Positions 1-5,283 of a stretch of DNA of 6,976 nucleotides are shown in pieces. The stretch lies in the NCBI GenBank assembly GCA_002471665.1, contig DKQK01000034.1, positions 7,110-14,085 on the forward strand, in the 5' to 3' direction. Source of the stretch: Gammaproteobacteria bacterium UBA7310. GTDB taxonomy: Bacteria; Pseudomonadota; Gammaproteobacteria; Pseudomonadales; Ketobacteraceae. The notes beneath the pieces are model-generated. The model was not told the origin of the DNA, ran no database searches, and worked only from the letters and a program-made list of their open reading frames with translations. The number at the start of each line of letters is the position of its first letter. The first letter of the stretch is position 1. A program made the translations under genes and the position numbers.

Positions 1-1127
1 TCGAAGAAAGACTTCACCCCATCAAACCAACCACTCTTTTTCGGTGACTGGCGGTGACCTTCCTTTTCCAGGCTTTCCTGGAACTGCTTAAGCAGCTCTT
101 TCTGATCCTTCGACAGGTTAACCGGTGTTTCAATGATAACCCGGCACAACAGATCGCCGGCATTGCCACCGCGCACCGGTGTAACGCCTTTGCCCCGCAA
201 ACGGAACAATTTACCGGTCTGGGTTTCGGATGGAATTTTCAGTTTTACGCGGCCATCCAAAGTCGGCACTTCCAGCTCACCACCCAAGGCAGCATCGACG
301 AAACTGATGGGCACTTCGGTATAAAGATCCTTGCCTTCACGACGGAAGATGGAATGATCACGCACCGCCACCTGCACATACAGATCACCGGCCGGGCCTC
401 CATTGAGCCCCGCCTCACCCTCACCGGCCAGGCGAATACGGTCGCCGGTATCCACACCCGGGGGAATTTTTACCGACAAGGTTTTGCGCTTTTCTTTACG
501 GCCCTGGCCATGACAATCGGAACAGGGATCCTTGATGATTTTGCCCTGGCCGCGACACGCCGGACAGGTCTGCTGCACCGAGAAAAAGCCCTGTTGCATG
601 CGCACCTGACCCACGCCACCGCAGGTATTACAGGTGACCGGGTTAGTGCCTTTTTTGGCACCGGAACCATCACAGGTATCGCAATGCACCATAGTGGGAA
701 CCCGGATCTCAACACTGGTGCCTTTAACCGCCTCTTCCAGATCCAGTTCCAGGGTATAGCGCAAATCCGAGCCGCGGTTGTTGCGGCTGCCACCGCGTCC
801 ACCACCACCGCCAAAGATATCCCCGAACACATCTCCGAATATATCGCTGAAGCTGGCGCCGGCGCCGGCACCAGCGTGGAAGCCACCGCCGCCCATGTTG
901 GGATCAACACCGGCATGACCGTATTGGTCATAGGCGGCCTTTTTCTGTTCGTCGGAAAGCACTTCGTAAGCTTCGGTGGCTTCCTTGAATTTCGCCTCCG
1001 CCTCTTTGTCGTCCGGGTTACGGTCGGGATGATATTTCATGGCCAGCTTACGATAGGCTTTTTTAATATCCTGCGCACTGGCGCCCTTACTTACCCCGAG
1101 TACTTCGTAAAAATCTCTTTTCGACAT
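1..1127 (-). CDS. dnaJ: Chaperone protein DnaJ (Hsp40), 3' end cut by window edge
   Basis: Cytoplasmic co-chaperone that delivers unfolded clients to DnaK and stimulates its ATPase. Translating the minus strand from the ATG at 1127 gives about 375 residues without a stop. The family is usually 370-380 aa, so only a few C-terminal codons are missing. The J domain (about 1-70) has the HPD motif at 33-35. A Gly/Phe-rich linker follows (about 79-113, with DIFGDVFGDIFGGG). The zinc-binding domain has all four CxxCxGxG repeats: CDTCDGSG 149-156, CNTCGGVG 166-173, CPACRGQG 188-195 and CSDCHGQG 202-209. The substrate-binding C-terminal domains then run to the edge, ending SGWFDGVKSFF. This is a full type I DnaJ. 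The start is fixed by the canonical N-terminus MSKRDFYEVLGV. No good Shine-Dalgarno precedes it, so translation may be modest or helped by leader structure. It lies 168 bp downstream of dnaK on the same strand. Confidence 0.97.
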   Translation of the reverse strand, partial: MSKRDFYEVLGVSKGASAQDIKKAYRKLAMKYHPDRNPDDKEAEAKFKEATEAYEVLSDEQKKAAYDQYGHAGVDPNMGGGGFHAGAGAGASFSDIFGDVFGDIFGGGGGRGGSRNNRGSDLRYTLELDLEEAVKGTSVEIRVPTMVHCDTCDGSGAKKGTNPVTCNTCGGVGQVRMQQGFFSVQQTCPACRGQGKIIKDPCSDCHGQGRKEKRKTLSVKIPPGVDTGDRIRLAGEGEAGLNGGPAGDLYVQVAVRDHSIFRREGKDLYTEVPISFVDAALGGELEVPTLDGRVKLKIPSETQTGKLFRLRGKGVTPVRGGNAGDLLCRVIIETPVNLSKDQKELLKQFQESLEKEGHRQSPKKSGWFDGVKSFF

Positions 1128-1162
1128 GCGTTCAGACCAATTAGATGAAATGAATGGTGCGA

Positions 1163-1191
1163 ATTATACCTTTGTCGGAACCGGGTGTCCG
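1163..1191 (-). promoter_or_regulatory. Candidate sigma-70 promoter for dnaJ
   Basis: On the minus strand a perfect -10 TATAAT (1168-1163) sits 17 nt from CGGACA (1191-1186), which matches 4 of 6 bases of TTGACA. Transcription would start near 1156, giving a leader of about 28 nt before the dnaJ ATG. The -35 overlaps the right arm of a stem-loop (1173-1194). Inferred from sequence only. It would give dnaJ basal expression independent of dnaK. Confidence 0.45.
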
Positions 1192-1194
1192 ACA
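1173..1194 (-). repeat. Stem-loop 3 in dnaK-dnaJ gap
   Basis: Perfect 7-bp inverted repeat TGTCGGA / TCCGACA with an 8-nt loop (1180-1187). It lies just upstream of the TATAAT of the candidate dnaJ promoter and overlaps its -35. It could act as RNA structure in the dnaK-dnaJ transcript or as a protein site on DNA. No U-tract follows it on the minus strand, so it is not a standard intrinsic terminator. Confidence 0.55.
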
Positions 1195-1200
1195 CAAGAG

Positions 1201-1220
1201 CGCGGAGACAGTGCTCCGCG
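1201..1220 (-). repeat. Stem-loop 2 in dnaK-dnaJ gap
   Basis: Perfect 7-bp GC-rich inverted repeat CGCGGAG / CTCCGCG around a 6-nt loop (1208-1213). It would form a stable hairpin in the dnaK-dnaJ transcript. No U-tract follows. It is the middle of three stem-loops in this 168-bp gap. Confidence 0.6.
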
Positions 1221-1254
1221 ACCCGATAATGCCGTTGGCAAGAACAGCAGCTGG

Positions 1255-1287
1255 GGAGCGGCGAACTCACACCGAATTCGCCGCTCC
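1255..1287 (-). repeat. Strong 14-bp stem-loop 8 nt after dnaK stop
   Basis: Arms at 1255-1268 and 1274-1287 enclose a 5-nt loop. Eleven outer base pairs are perfect (GGAGCGGCGAA / TTCGCCGCTCC). In minus-strand RNA the stem extends to 14 bp through one G-U wobble (1266/1276). In plus-strand RNA that pair would be a C-A mismatch, which favours a role in the dnaK transcript. No run of U follows, so it is more likely a partial terminator, a processing site or a 3'-end stabiliser than a full intrinsic terminator. Such a structure would lower dnaJ output relative to dnaK. Confidence 0.7.
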
Positions 1288-1295
1288 GGTACTGC

Positions 1296-3233
1296 TTACT
1301 TCTTGCTGTCGTCCACTTCTTCGAACTCGGCGTCTACCGCGTCGTCAGCGGAGCCTTTCTCAGCCGCTCCAGCATCCGCCGCCGCGTCAGTGGCTTCAGC
1401 GCCACCCTGAGCCTGCTGTTCGGCGTAGAGCCGCTGCGCCAGACCGGAGGAAGCTTCCGTCAGCTCCTTGGTCTTGGCTTCGATGGCGTCCTTGTCATCA
1501 CCCTTCAGGGCTTCTTCCAGTGCCGTGATGGCGGACTCGATGGCGGTTTTCTCTTCCGGTTGAACTTTGTCAGCGGCATCTTCCAGCGTCTTTTTGGTGG
1601 CGTGGATCATGCCATCAGCCTGGTTGCGAACCGTCACCAGCTCTTCGAACTTGCGATCTTCCTCGGCGTGGGATTCTGCATCCCGCACCATTTGATCAAT
1701 CTCATCATCGCTCAGACCGGAAGAGGCCTTGATCACGATGGACTGCTCTTTGCCGGTGGCCTTGTCCTTCGCGCTGACGTTCAGAATACCGTTGGCATCA
1801 ATATCGAAGGTAACTTCAATTTGCGGCATGCCCCGCGGTGCCGGCGGAATGTCCGCCAGATCAAAGCGACCCAGTGATTTGTTCTGGGAAGCCTGCTTAC
1901 GCTCACCCTGGCACACGTGCACGGTTACGGCTGTCTGGTTGTCGTCCGCGGTAGAGAAGATCTGCGATTTCTTGGTCGGAATCGTGGTGTTCTTCTCGAT
2001 CAGCGGCGTCATCACTCCACCCATGGTTTCAATACCCAGGGTCAGGGGTGTTACGTCCAGCAGCAGTACGTCTTTTACATCTCCGGCCAGTACCGCAGCC
2101 TGGATGGAAGCACCCACGGCTACCGCTTCATCCGGGTTTACATCCTTGCGGGGTTCCTTGCCGAAGAAATCTTTTACCTTCTGTTGAACCAGAGGCATAC
2201 GGGTCTGACCGCCCACAAGAATTACTTCATTGATATCGGACGCTTTCAAACCGGCATCCTTCAATGCGGTTTCGCAGGGCTTCAGGGAATCTTCCACCAT
2301 TTTCTCAACCAGCGATTCCAGCTTGGCGCGGGTCAACTTGATGTTCAAGTGTTTCGGGCCGGAAGCATCCGCCGTGATGTAAGGCAGGTTCACTTCAGTC
2401 TGCTGGCTGGAAGACAACTCGATCTTGGCTTTCTCTGCGGCTTCTTTCAGGCGCTGCAGGGCCAAAGGATCGTTGTGCAGATCGATGCCGGAATCCTTCT
2501 GGAAGGTATCCGCTAAATATTCGATCAGGCGCAGGTCGAAATCCTCACCACCCAGGTGGGTGTCACCGTTGGTGGCCAGTACTTCAAACTGGTGCTCGCC
2601 ATCCACTTCGGCGATTTCGATGATGGAAATATCGAAGGTACCACCACCCAGGTCATAAACCGCCACCACGGAATCACCGCGCTTCTTGTCCATACCGTAA
2701 GCCAGTGCGGCGGCGGTAGGCTCGTTGATGATGCGCTTCACATCCAGACCGGCGATACGGCCGGCATCTTTGGTGGCCTGACGCTGACTGTCGTTGAAGT
2801 AGGCAGGTACCGTGATCACCGCTTCGGTGACCGCTTCACCCAGATAGTCTTCGGCGGTCTTCTTCATTTTCTTCAGAATTTCCGCAGACACCTGAGGGGG
2901 CGCCATCTTTTTGCCGTGGGCTTCCACCCAGGCATCACCATTGTCGGACTTGATGATCTTGAAGGGGGCGCGCTTCAAATCTTTCTGCACTTCGTTGTCA
3001 GTGAACTTGCGTCCGATCAGACGCTTCACCGCAAACAAGGTGTTGTGGGGGTTGGTCACCGCCTGACGTTTGGCGGATTGACCCACCAGGATCTCCCCAT
3101 CTTCGTTGTAGGCAATGATGGAAGGAGTGGTACGATCACCTTCGCTGTTCTCGATAACCTTGGGCTTGTCACCCTCCATTACCGCTACGCACGAGTTGGT
3201 TGTACCCAGGTCGATGCCGATAATTTTACCCAT
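1296..3233 (-). CDS. dnaK: Chaperone protein DnaK (Hsp70)
   Basis: Cytoplasmic ATP-driven chaperone that binds exposed hydrophobic stretches and works with DnaJ and GrpE. In sigma-32 bacteria it also helps inactivate sigma-32. The 645-aa length is normal. The nucleotide-binding domain (about 1-385) shows the phosphate-1 motif IDLGTTNS (7-14), the catalytic-type Lys at 70, VPAYFND (142-148), INEPTAAALAYG (169-180), DLGGGTFD (194-201, with Thr199, the autophosphorylation position) and VILVGGQTRMP (337-347). The interdomain linker DVLLLD is at 388-393, followed by the substrate-binding beta domain and helical lid. The tail is Ala/Gly/acidic and ends EEVDDSKK. The start is supported by GGAGAG 6 nt upstream of the ATG (3240-3245). 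A sigma-32 promoter lies about 120 bp upstream. grpE is upstream and dnaJ downstream on the same strand. No defect seen. Confidence 0.99.
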   Translation of the reverse strand: MGKIIGIDLGTTNSCVAVMEGDKPKVIENSEGDRTTPSIIAYNEDGEILVGQSAKRQAVTNPHNTLFAVKRLIGRKFTDNEVQKDLKRAPFKIIKSDNGDAWVEAHGKKMAPPQVSAEILKKMKKTAEDYLGEAVTEAVITVPAYFNDSQRQATKDAGRIAGLDVKRIINEPTAAALAYGMDKKRGDSVVAVYDLGGGTFDISIIEIAEVDGEHQFEVLATNGDTHLGGEDFDLRLIEYLADTFQKDSGIDLHNDPLALQRLKEAAEKAKIELSSSQQTEVNLPYITADASGPKHLNIKLTRAKLESLVEKMVEDSLKPCETALKDAGLKASDINEVILVGGQTRMPLVQQKVKDFFGKEPRKDVNPDEAVAVGASIQAAVLAGDVKDVLLLDVTPLTLGIETMGGVMTPLIEKNTTIPTKKSQIFSTADDNQTAVTVHVCQGERKQASQNKSLGRFDLADIPPAPRGMPQIEVTFDIDANGILNVSAKDKATGKEQSIVIKASSGLSDDEIDQMVRDAESHAEEDRKFEELVTVRNQADGMIHATKKTLEDAADKVQPEEKTAIESAITALEEALKGDDKDAIEAKTKELTEASSGLAQRLYAEQQAQGGAEATDAAADAGAAEKGSADDAVDAEFEEVDDSKK

Positions 3234-3239
3234 TTTAAA

Positions 3240-3245
3240 CTCTCC
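3240..3245 (-). promoter_or_regulatory. dnaK ribosome-binding site
   Basis: GGAGAG lies on the minus strand 6 nt upstream of the dnaK ATG at 3233. It is a strong Shine-Dalgarno at good spacing and confirms the start at MGKIIGIDLG. It is clearly stronger than anything before dnaJ or recN. Confidence 0.85.
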
Positions 3246-3310
3246 GCTGCTTTGCTCGATTCAGGCTGTCTAAGCCCTTAACGGTTCTGTAAATGAAACT
3301 TTTTTGCCTG

Positions 3311-3322
3311 AGGGCCGGCCCT
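3311..3322. repeat. 12-bp perfect palindrome in dnaK leader
   Basis: AGGGCCGGCCCT is a perfect palindrome lying between the dnaK sigma-32 promoter and the dnaK start, so it falls within the predicted 5' untranslated region. No U-tract follows on either strand in the right orientation, so it is not a terminator. It could be an RNA hairpin with a CCGG loop or a protein-binding site, or may be chance. Confidence 0.4.
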
Positions 3323-3354
3323 TGCATTTGGCCTTACCCCTTGTCTGGTTACCT

Positions 3355-3382
3355 AGATGGGGGCTTGCCCCACCTTTTCAAG
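3355..3382 (-). promoter_or_regulatory. Sigma-32 heat-shock promoter for dnaK
   Basis: On the minus strand CTTGAAA (3382-3376) is the -35, and CCCCATCT (3362-3355) fits the CCCCATNT -10 of RpoH promoters exactly. CTTGAA and CCCCAT are 14 nt apart. The predicted start near 3348 gives a leader of about 115 nt. The spacer and -10 contain an inverted repeat, GGGGC-TT-GCCCC (3360-3371). It lets dnaK-dnaJ be heat-induced independently of grpE. Confidence 0.88.
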
Positions 3383-3423
3383 TGCTTATCCTGATAACTT
3401 GTCTGAAATTCAGGGCATTTGCC

Positions 3424-4029
3424 TTACGGCGCCTTTGACACCACCACCATGGCCGGACGCACCAACCGCCCTTTCAACACATAGCCTTTTTGCATCACTG
3501 CCATCACGGAATTGGGCTCCATGTCCGGGTTGGGCACCATGGACATGGCCTGGTGAAATTCCGGGTTGAAGGGCTCACCCATGGGATTGAGTTGCTCAAT
3601 ACCGTGCTTGCCCAGGGTATCCACGAACATTTTCAGGGTCAGCTCAACCCCGTCCCGCATGGCCTTGACCGCTTCGTTCTCCAGGTTTTCTGCGGCCTCC
3701 AGGGCACGCTCCAGACTGTCGATCACGGGCAGCAAATCGGATGAGAACTTATCCAGCGCGAATTTGTGGGCATTTTCCACGTCCCGCTCTGCGCGGCGAC
3801 GGATATTCTGCACTTCCGCCTGAGCCCGCATTACAGAATCCGACTGATCGGTGACTTTGGCCTGCAATGCCGCCACCTCTTCCATTAGTGACTCCACGGT
3901 CGGAGCTTCCAGATTCTCAACCGGTTCCGTCTGCTGGGCCTCGGTGGCCTGCTCAACGGATGCCTGCTCCACACCCTCCTGCTGAGGCTGCTCTTCATCC
4001 TGTGGGCGCGTGGCTTCTTCGTTGGACAT
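3424..4029 (-). CDS. grpE: Nucleotide exchange factor GrpE
   Basis: Homodimeric exchange factor that releases ADP from DnaK and so resets the chaperone cycle. It also serves as a thermosensor in the family. The chosen ATG at 4029 gives 201 aa, a usual length, starting MSNEEATRPQ. An upstream TTG at 4095 would add 22 Cys/aromatic residues unlike GrpE. It would also lie within a few bases of the predicted transcript start, while the 4029 ATG has GGAGA 6 nt upstream. Residues 1-42 are an acidic, Gln-rich disordered tail with a short VEQA repeat. About 45-115 is the long dimerising helix (LMEEVAALQAKVTDQSDSV, then QNIRRRAERDVENAHKFA). The C-terminal beta domain carries the GrpE signature: FNPEFHQAMSMV (154-165), then MQKGYVLKGRLVRPAMVVVSK (179-199). 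It sits between hrcA and dnaK, with its own sigma-32 promoter. Confidence 0.98.
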   Translation of the reverse strand: MSNEEATRPQDEEQPQQEGVEQASVEQATEAQQTEPVENLEAPTVESLMEEVAALQAKVTDQSDSVMRAQAEVQNIRRRAERDVENAHKFALDKFSSDLLPVIDSLERALEAAENLENEAVKAMRDGVELTLKMFVDTLGKHGIEQLNPMGEPFNPEFHQAMSMVPNPDMEPNSVMAVMQKGYVLKGRLVRPAMVVVSKAP

Positions 4030-4035
4030 ACAAAT

Positions 4036-4040
4036 TCTCC
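4036..4040 (-). promoter_or_regulatory. grpE ribosome-binding site, decides the start
   Basis: GGAGA on the minus strand is 6 nt upstream of the ATG at 4029. It is the reason to prefer this start over the in-frame TTG at 4095. The site overlaps GAGAATTTG (4039-4031), which can pair with CAAATTTTT at the predicted 5' end of the transcript (4102-4094). Confidence 0.8.
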
Positions 4041-4063
4041 AAACAAAACAAAAGGTTATCCAA

Positions 4064-4082
4064 ACCGCTGCGAAATAGCGGC
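4064..4082 (-). repeat. Small hairpin in grpE leader
   Basis: CCGCT (4069-4065 region) and AGCGG (4077-4081 region) form a 5-bp stem around a 7-nt loop. An outer G-U pair in the minus-strand RNA makes it 6 bp. It lies midway between the predicted transcript start and the ribosome-binding site. It would bring the two ends of the leader closer together. A weak structure on its own. Confidence 0.4.
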
Positions 4083-4108
4083 AAGATTCTAACAAAAATT
4101 TGAAGGCT

Positions 4109-4136
4109 ATATGGGGGTTAACTGGCGGGCTTCAAG
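4109..4136 (-). promoter_or_regulatory. Sigma-32 heat-shock promoter for grpE
   Basis: On the minus strand CTTGAA (4136-4131) and CCCCATAT (4116-4109) are 14 nt apart, the same spacing as the dnaK promoter. The -10 fits CCCCATNT fully. The -35 lies inside the last codons of hrcA and the -10 lies just past the hrcA stop codon (4120-4118). Transcription should begin near 4100-4103, giving a leader of about 70 nt. Heat can therefore induce grpE without raising hrcA. Confidence 0.87.
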
Positions 4137-5149
4137 GCCGCCGAGAGAATTTTTGCTGTTAAATCAACCATGGGAATGACTTTCTGGTAGGGCATTCGGG
4201 TGGGGCCGATCACCGCCAGCACCCCAAGCACCTCATCCTCGGTGCCATAAGGCGACGAGATCAGGCTGCACTCGTCCAGCATTTCATAGCCGGACTCCTG
4301 ACCGATGTAAATTTGAATACCATCCGCACTGACACAGTGATCCATAAGATCCAGCAGATCCCGCTTGCGCTGGAAGGCATCGAACAGCTCCCGCAGGCGA
4401 TCCACGCCCTGCTCATCGGCCATGGCCAGCAGGTTCGACTGGCCGGACACAACGCACTCCGGCTGCCCGCTGGGCTGGAAACTCTGGCCCGCCACTTCAA
4501 TCACCGTCTGCATCAGGGAATCCATACGCACCTTGTCATCCCGCATGGCGGCCAGCAGCCGATCCCGGATCGCGCCCAGGGGGTTGCCGATAAAGTGCTG
4601 ATTGAGATAGTTGGCTGCCTGCTGCAATTCAGATTCATTGTAGCGGCGATTGGTGGTAATGATCCGGTTCTGCACCTCGCGATCATTGAGCACCAGGATC
4701 ACCAGCACCCGCTTGCCTTCCAGCGGCAGAAACTCAACCTGGCGCAGGCTGGACCGATCGCTTTTGGGCACCATCACAATACCCGCCATGGAGGTCAGAT
4801 CCGACAGCACCTCAGAGGCTTCCTCCATCAATGCCTGGGGGGTTTTATCGGGTAACAGGCGCTGCTTGACCTGATCCACGTTCTCCCGCCCCGGTGAGGA
4901 CACCGTCAGCATGGTGTCCACAAACATGCGATAACCCAGGGAGGTGGGTACGCGGCCGGCGGAAGTGTGCGGAGAATGGATCAGGCCCCGCTCCTCGAGC
5001 TGGGCCATCACATTGCGAATGGTGGCCGGGCTGGCGGAATTGACCATGGACTGGGCAATGGCCTTGGAGCCCACCGGCTCGCCATCGCGGATATAACGCT
5101 CCACCAGCGCTTTCAGCACTTCTTCGGCACGATCCACCTTTGGTCGCAT
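4118..5149 (-). CDS. hrcA: Heat-inducible transcription repressor HrcA
   Basis: HrcA is a dimeric repressor that binds the CIRCE inverted repeat and depends on GroEL for activity. The 343-aa length fits the family. The N-terminal winged helix-turn-helix (about 1-75) has the typical LVERYIRDGEPVGSKAI (15-31), SPATIRNVMAQLEERG (40-55) and SAGRVPTSLGYRMFVD (63-78). The GAF-like and dimerisation regions follow, with recognisable pieces such as VEFLPLEGKRVLVILV and the C-terminal GVLAVIGPTRMPYQKVIPMV. The start matches the family N-terminus, with only a loose GGGG as Shine-Dalgarno. A candidate sigma-70 promoter (TTGTCG, 18 nt, TAGAAT) precedes it. Its final codons hold the -35 of the grpE promoter. 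No CIRCE (TTAGCACTC-N9-GAGTGCTAA) is visible before it or before grpE, dnaK or dnaJ, so its target is not evident here. Confidence 0.97.
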   Translation of the reverse strand: MRPKVDRAEEVLKALVERYIRDGEPVGSKAIAQSMVNSASPATIRNVMAQLEERGLIHSPHTSAGRVPTSLGYRMFVDTMLTVSSPGRENVDQVKQRLLPDKTPQALMEEASEVLSDLTSMAGIVMVPKSDRSSLRQVEFLPLEGKRVLVILVLNDREVQNRIITTNRRYNESELQQAANYLNQHFIGNPLGAIRDRLLAAMRDDKVRMDSLMQTVIEVAGQSFQPSGQPECVVSGQSNLLAMADEQGVDRLRELFDAFQRKRDLLDLMDHCVSADGIQIYIGQESGYEMLDECSLISSPYGTEDEVLGVLAVIGPTRMPYQKVIPMVDLTAKILSAALKPAS

Positions 5150-5190
5150 CTGGGCCCCGTCACATGATTGAAAATCAGCAGTAATTTTTG

Positions 5191-5220
5191 ATTCTAGCGC
5201 GCCTTTGACGATGGCGACAA
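5191..5220 (-). promoter_or_regulatory. Candidate sigma-70 promoter for hrcA
   Basis: On the minus strand TTGTCG (5220-5215, 4 of 6 to TTGACA) and TAGAAT (5196-5191, 5 of 6 to TATAAT) are 18 nt apart. The predicted start near 5184 gives a leader of about 35 nt. No sigma-32-like element (CTTGAA or CCCCAT) is seen in the hrcA-recN gap. hrcA is therefore probably expressed at a basal level and not directly heat-induced. Confidence 0.45.
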
Positions 5221-5246
5221 GCCACCAATTTCCCTATCATGGTGGC
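5221..5246. repeat. Inverted repeat in hrcA-recN control region
   Basis: Perfect 7-bp arms GCCACCA (5221-5227) and TGGTGGC (5240-5246) are separated by 12 nt. The right part overlaps TATCAT (5235-5240), a 5-of-6 match to a -10 for recN, although its -35 (TGGCGA, 17 nt away) is poor. It could be an operator for recN. It does not match the LexA box or CIRCE. Function unknown. Confidence 0.4.
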
Positions 5247-5283
5247 ACACTCCCAGGATCAACCAGGCGCGATCACGTCCACT

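Noticed and set aside
54..1148. 364-aa open frame on the plus strand opposite dnaJ
   Set aside because: It is the antisense shadow of a complete, motif-rich dnaJ. The protein has no recognisable family and no ribosome-binding site, and long antisense frames are common in biased-codon genes.
2556..3281. 241-aa and other open frames on the plus strand opposite dnaK (also 1917-2516)
   Set aside because: They are shadows of the dnaK reading frame with no recognisable domains or start signals.
3311..3335. Intrinsic terminator between grpE and dnaK
   Set aside because: The GC palindrome at 3311-3322 is followed by CAGGCAAAAAA on the minus strand, not by T, and lies downstream of the dnaK promoter.
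3362..3388. Half-CIRCE-like AAGTGCTTA next to the dnaK -35
   Set aside because: It matches 7 of 9 bases of one half-site, but the expected partner 9 nt away (GGCTTGCCC) does not match at all.
3424..4095. Longer grpE starting at TTG 4095
   Set aside because: The extra 22 residues do not resemble GrpE. The TTG lies within a few bases of the predicted transcript start, and the ATG at 4029 has a good ribosome-binding site.
4313..4855. 180-aa open frame opposite hrcA
   Set aside because: Antisense shadow of hrcA. It is His/Gln-rich with no family resemblance.
5239..5283. Longer recN starting at ATG 5239
   Set aside because: The 15 extra residues precede the canonical MLTHINIRNFAIV start, have no ribosome-binding site, and overlap an inverted repeat and possible -10.
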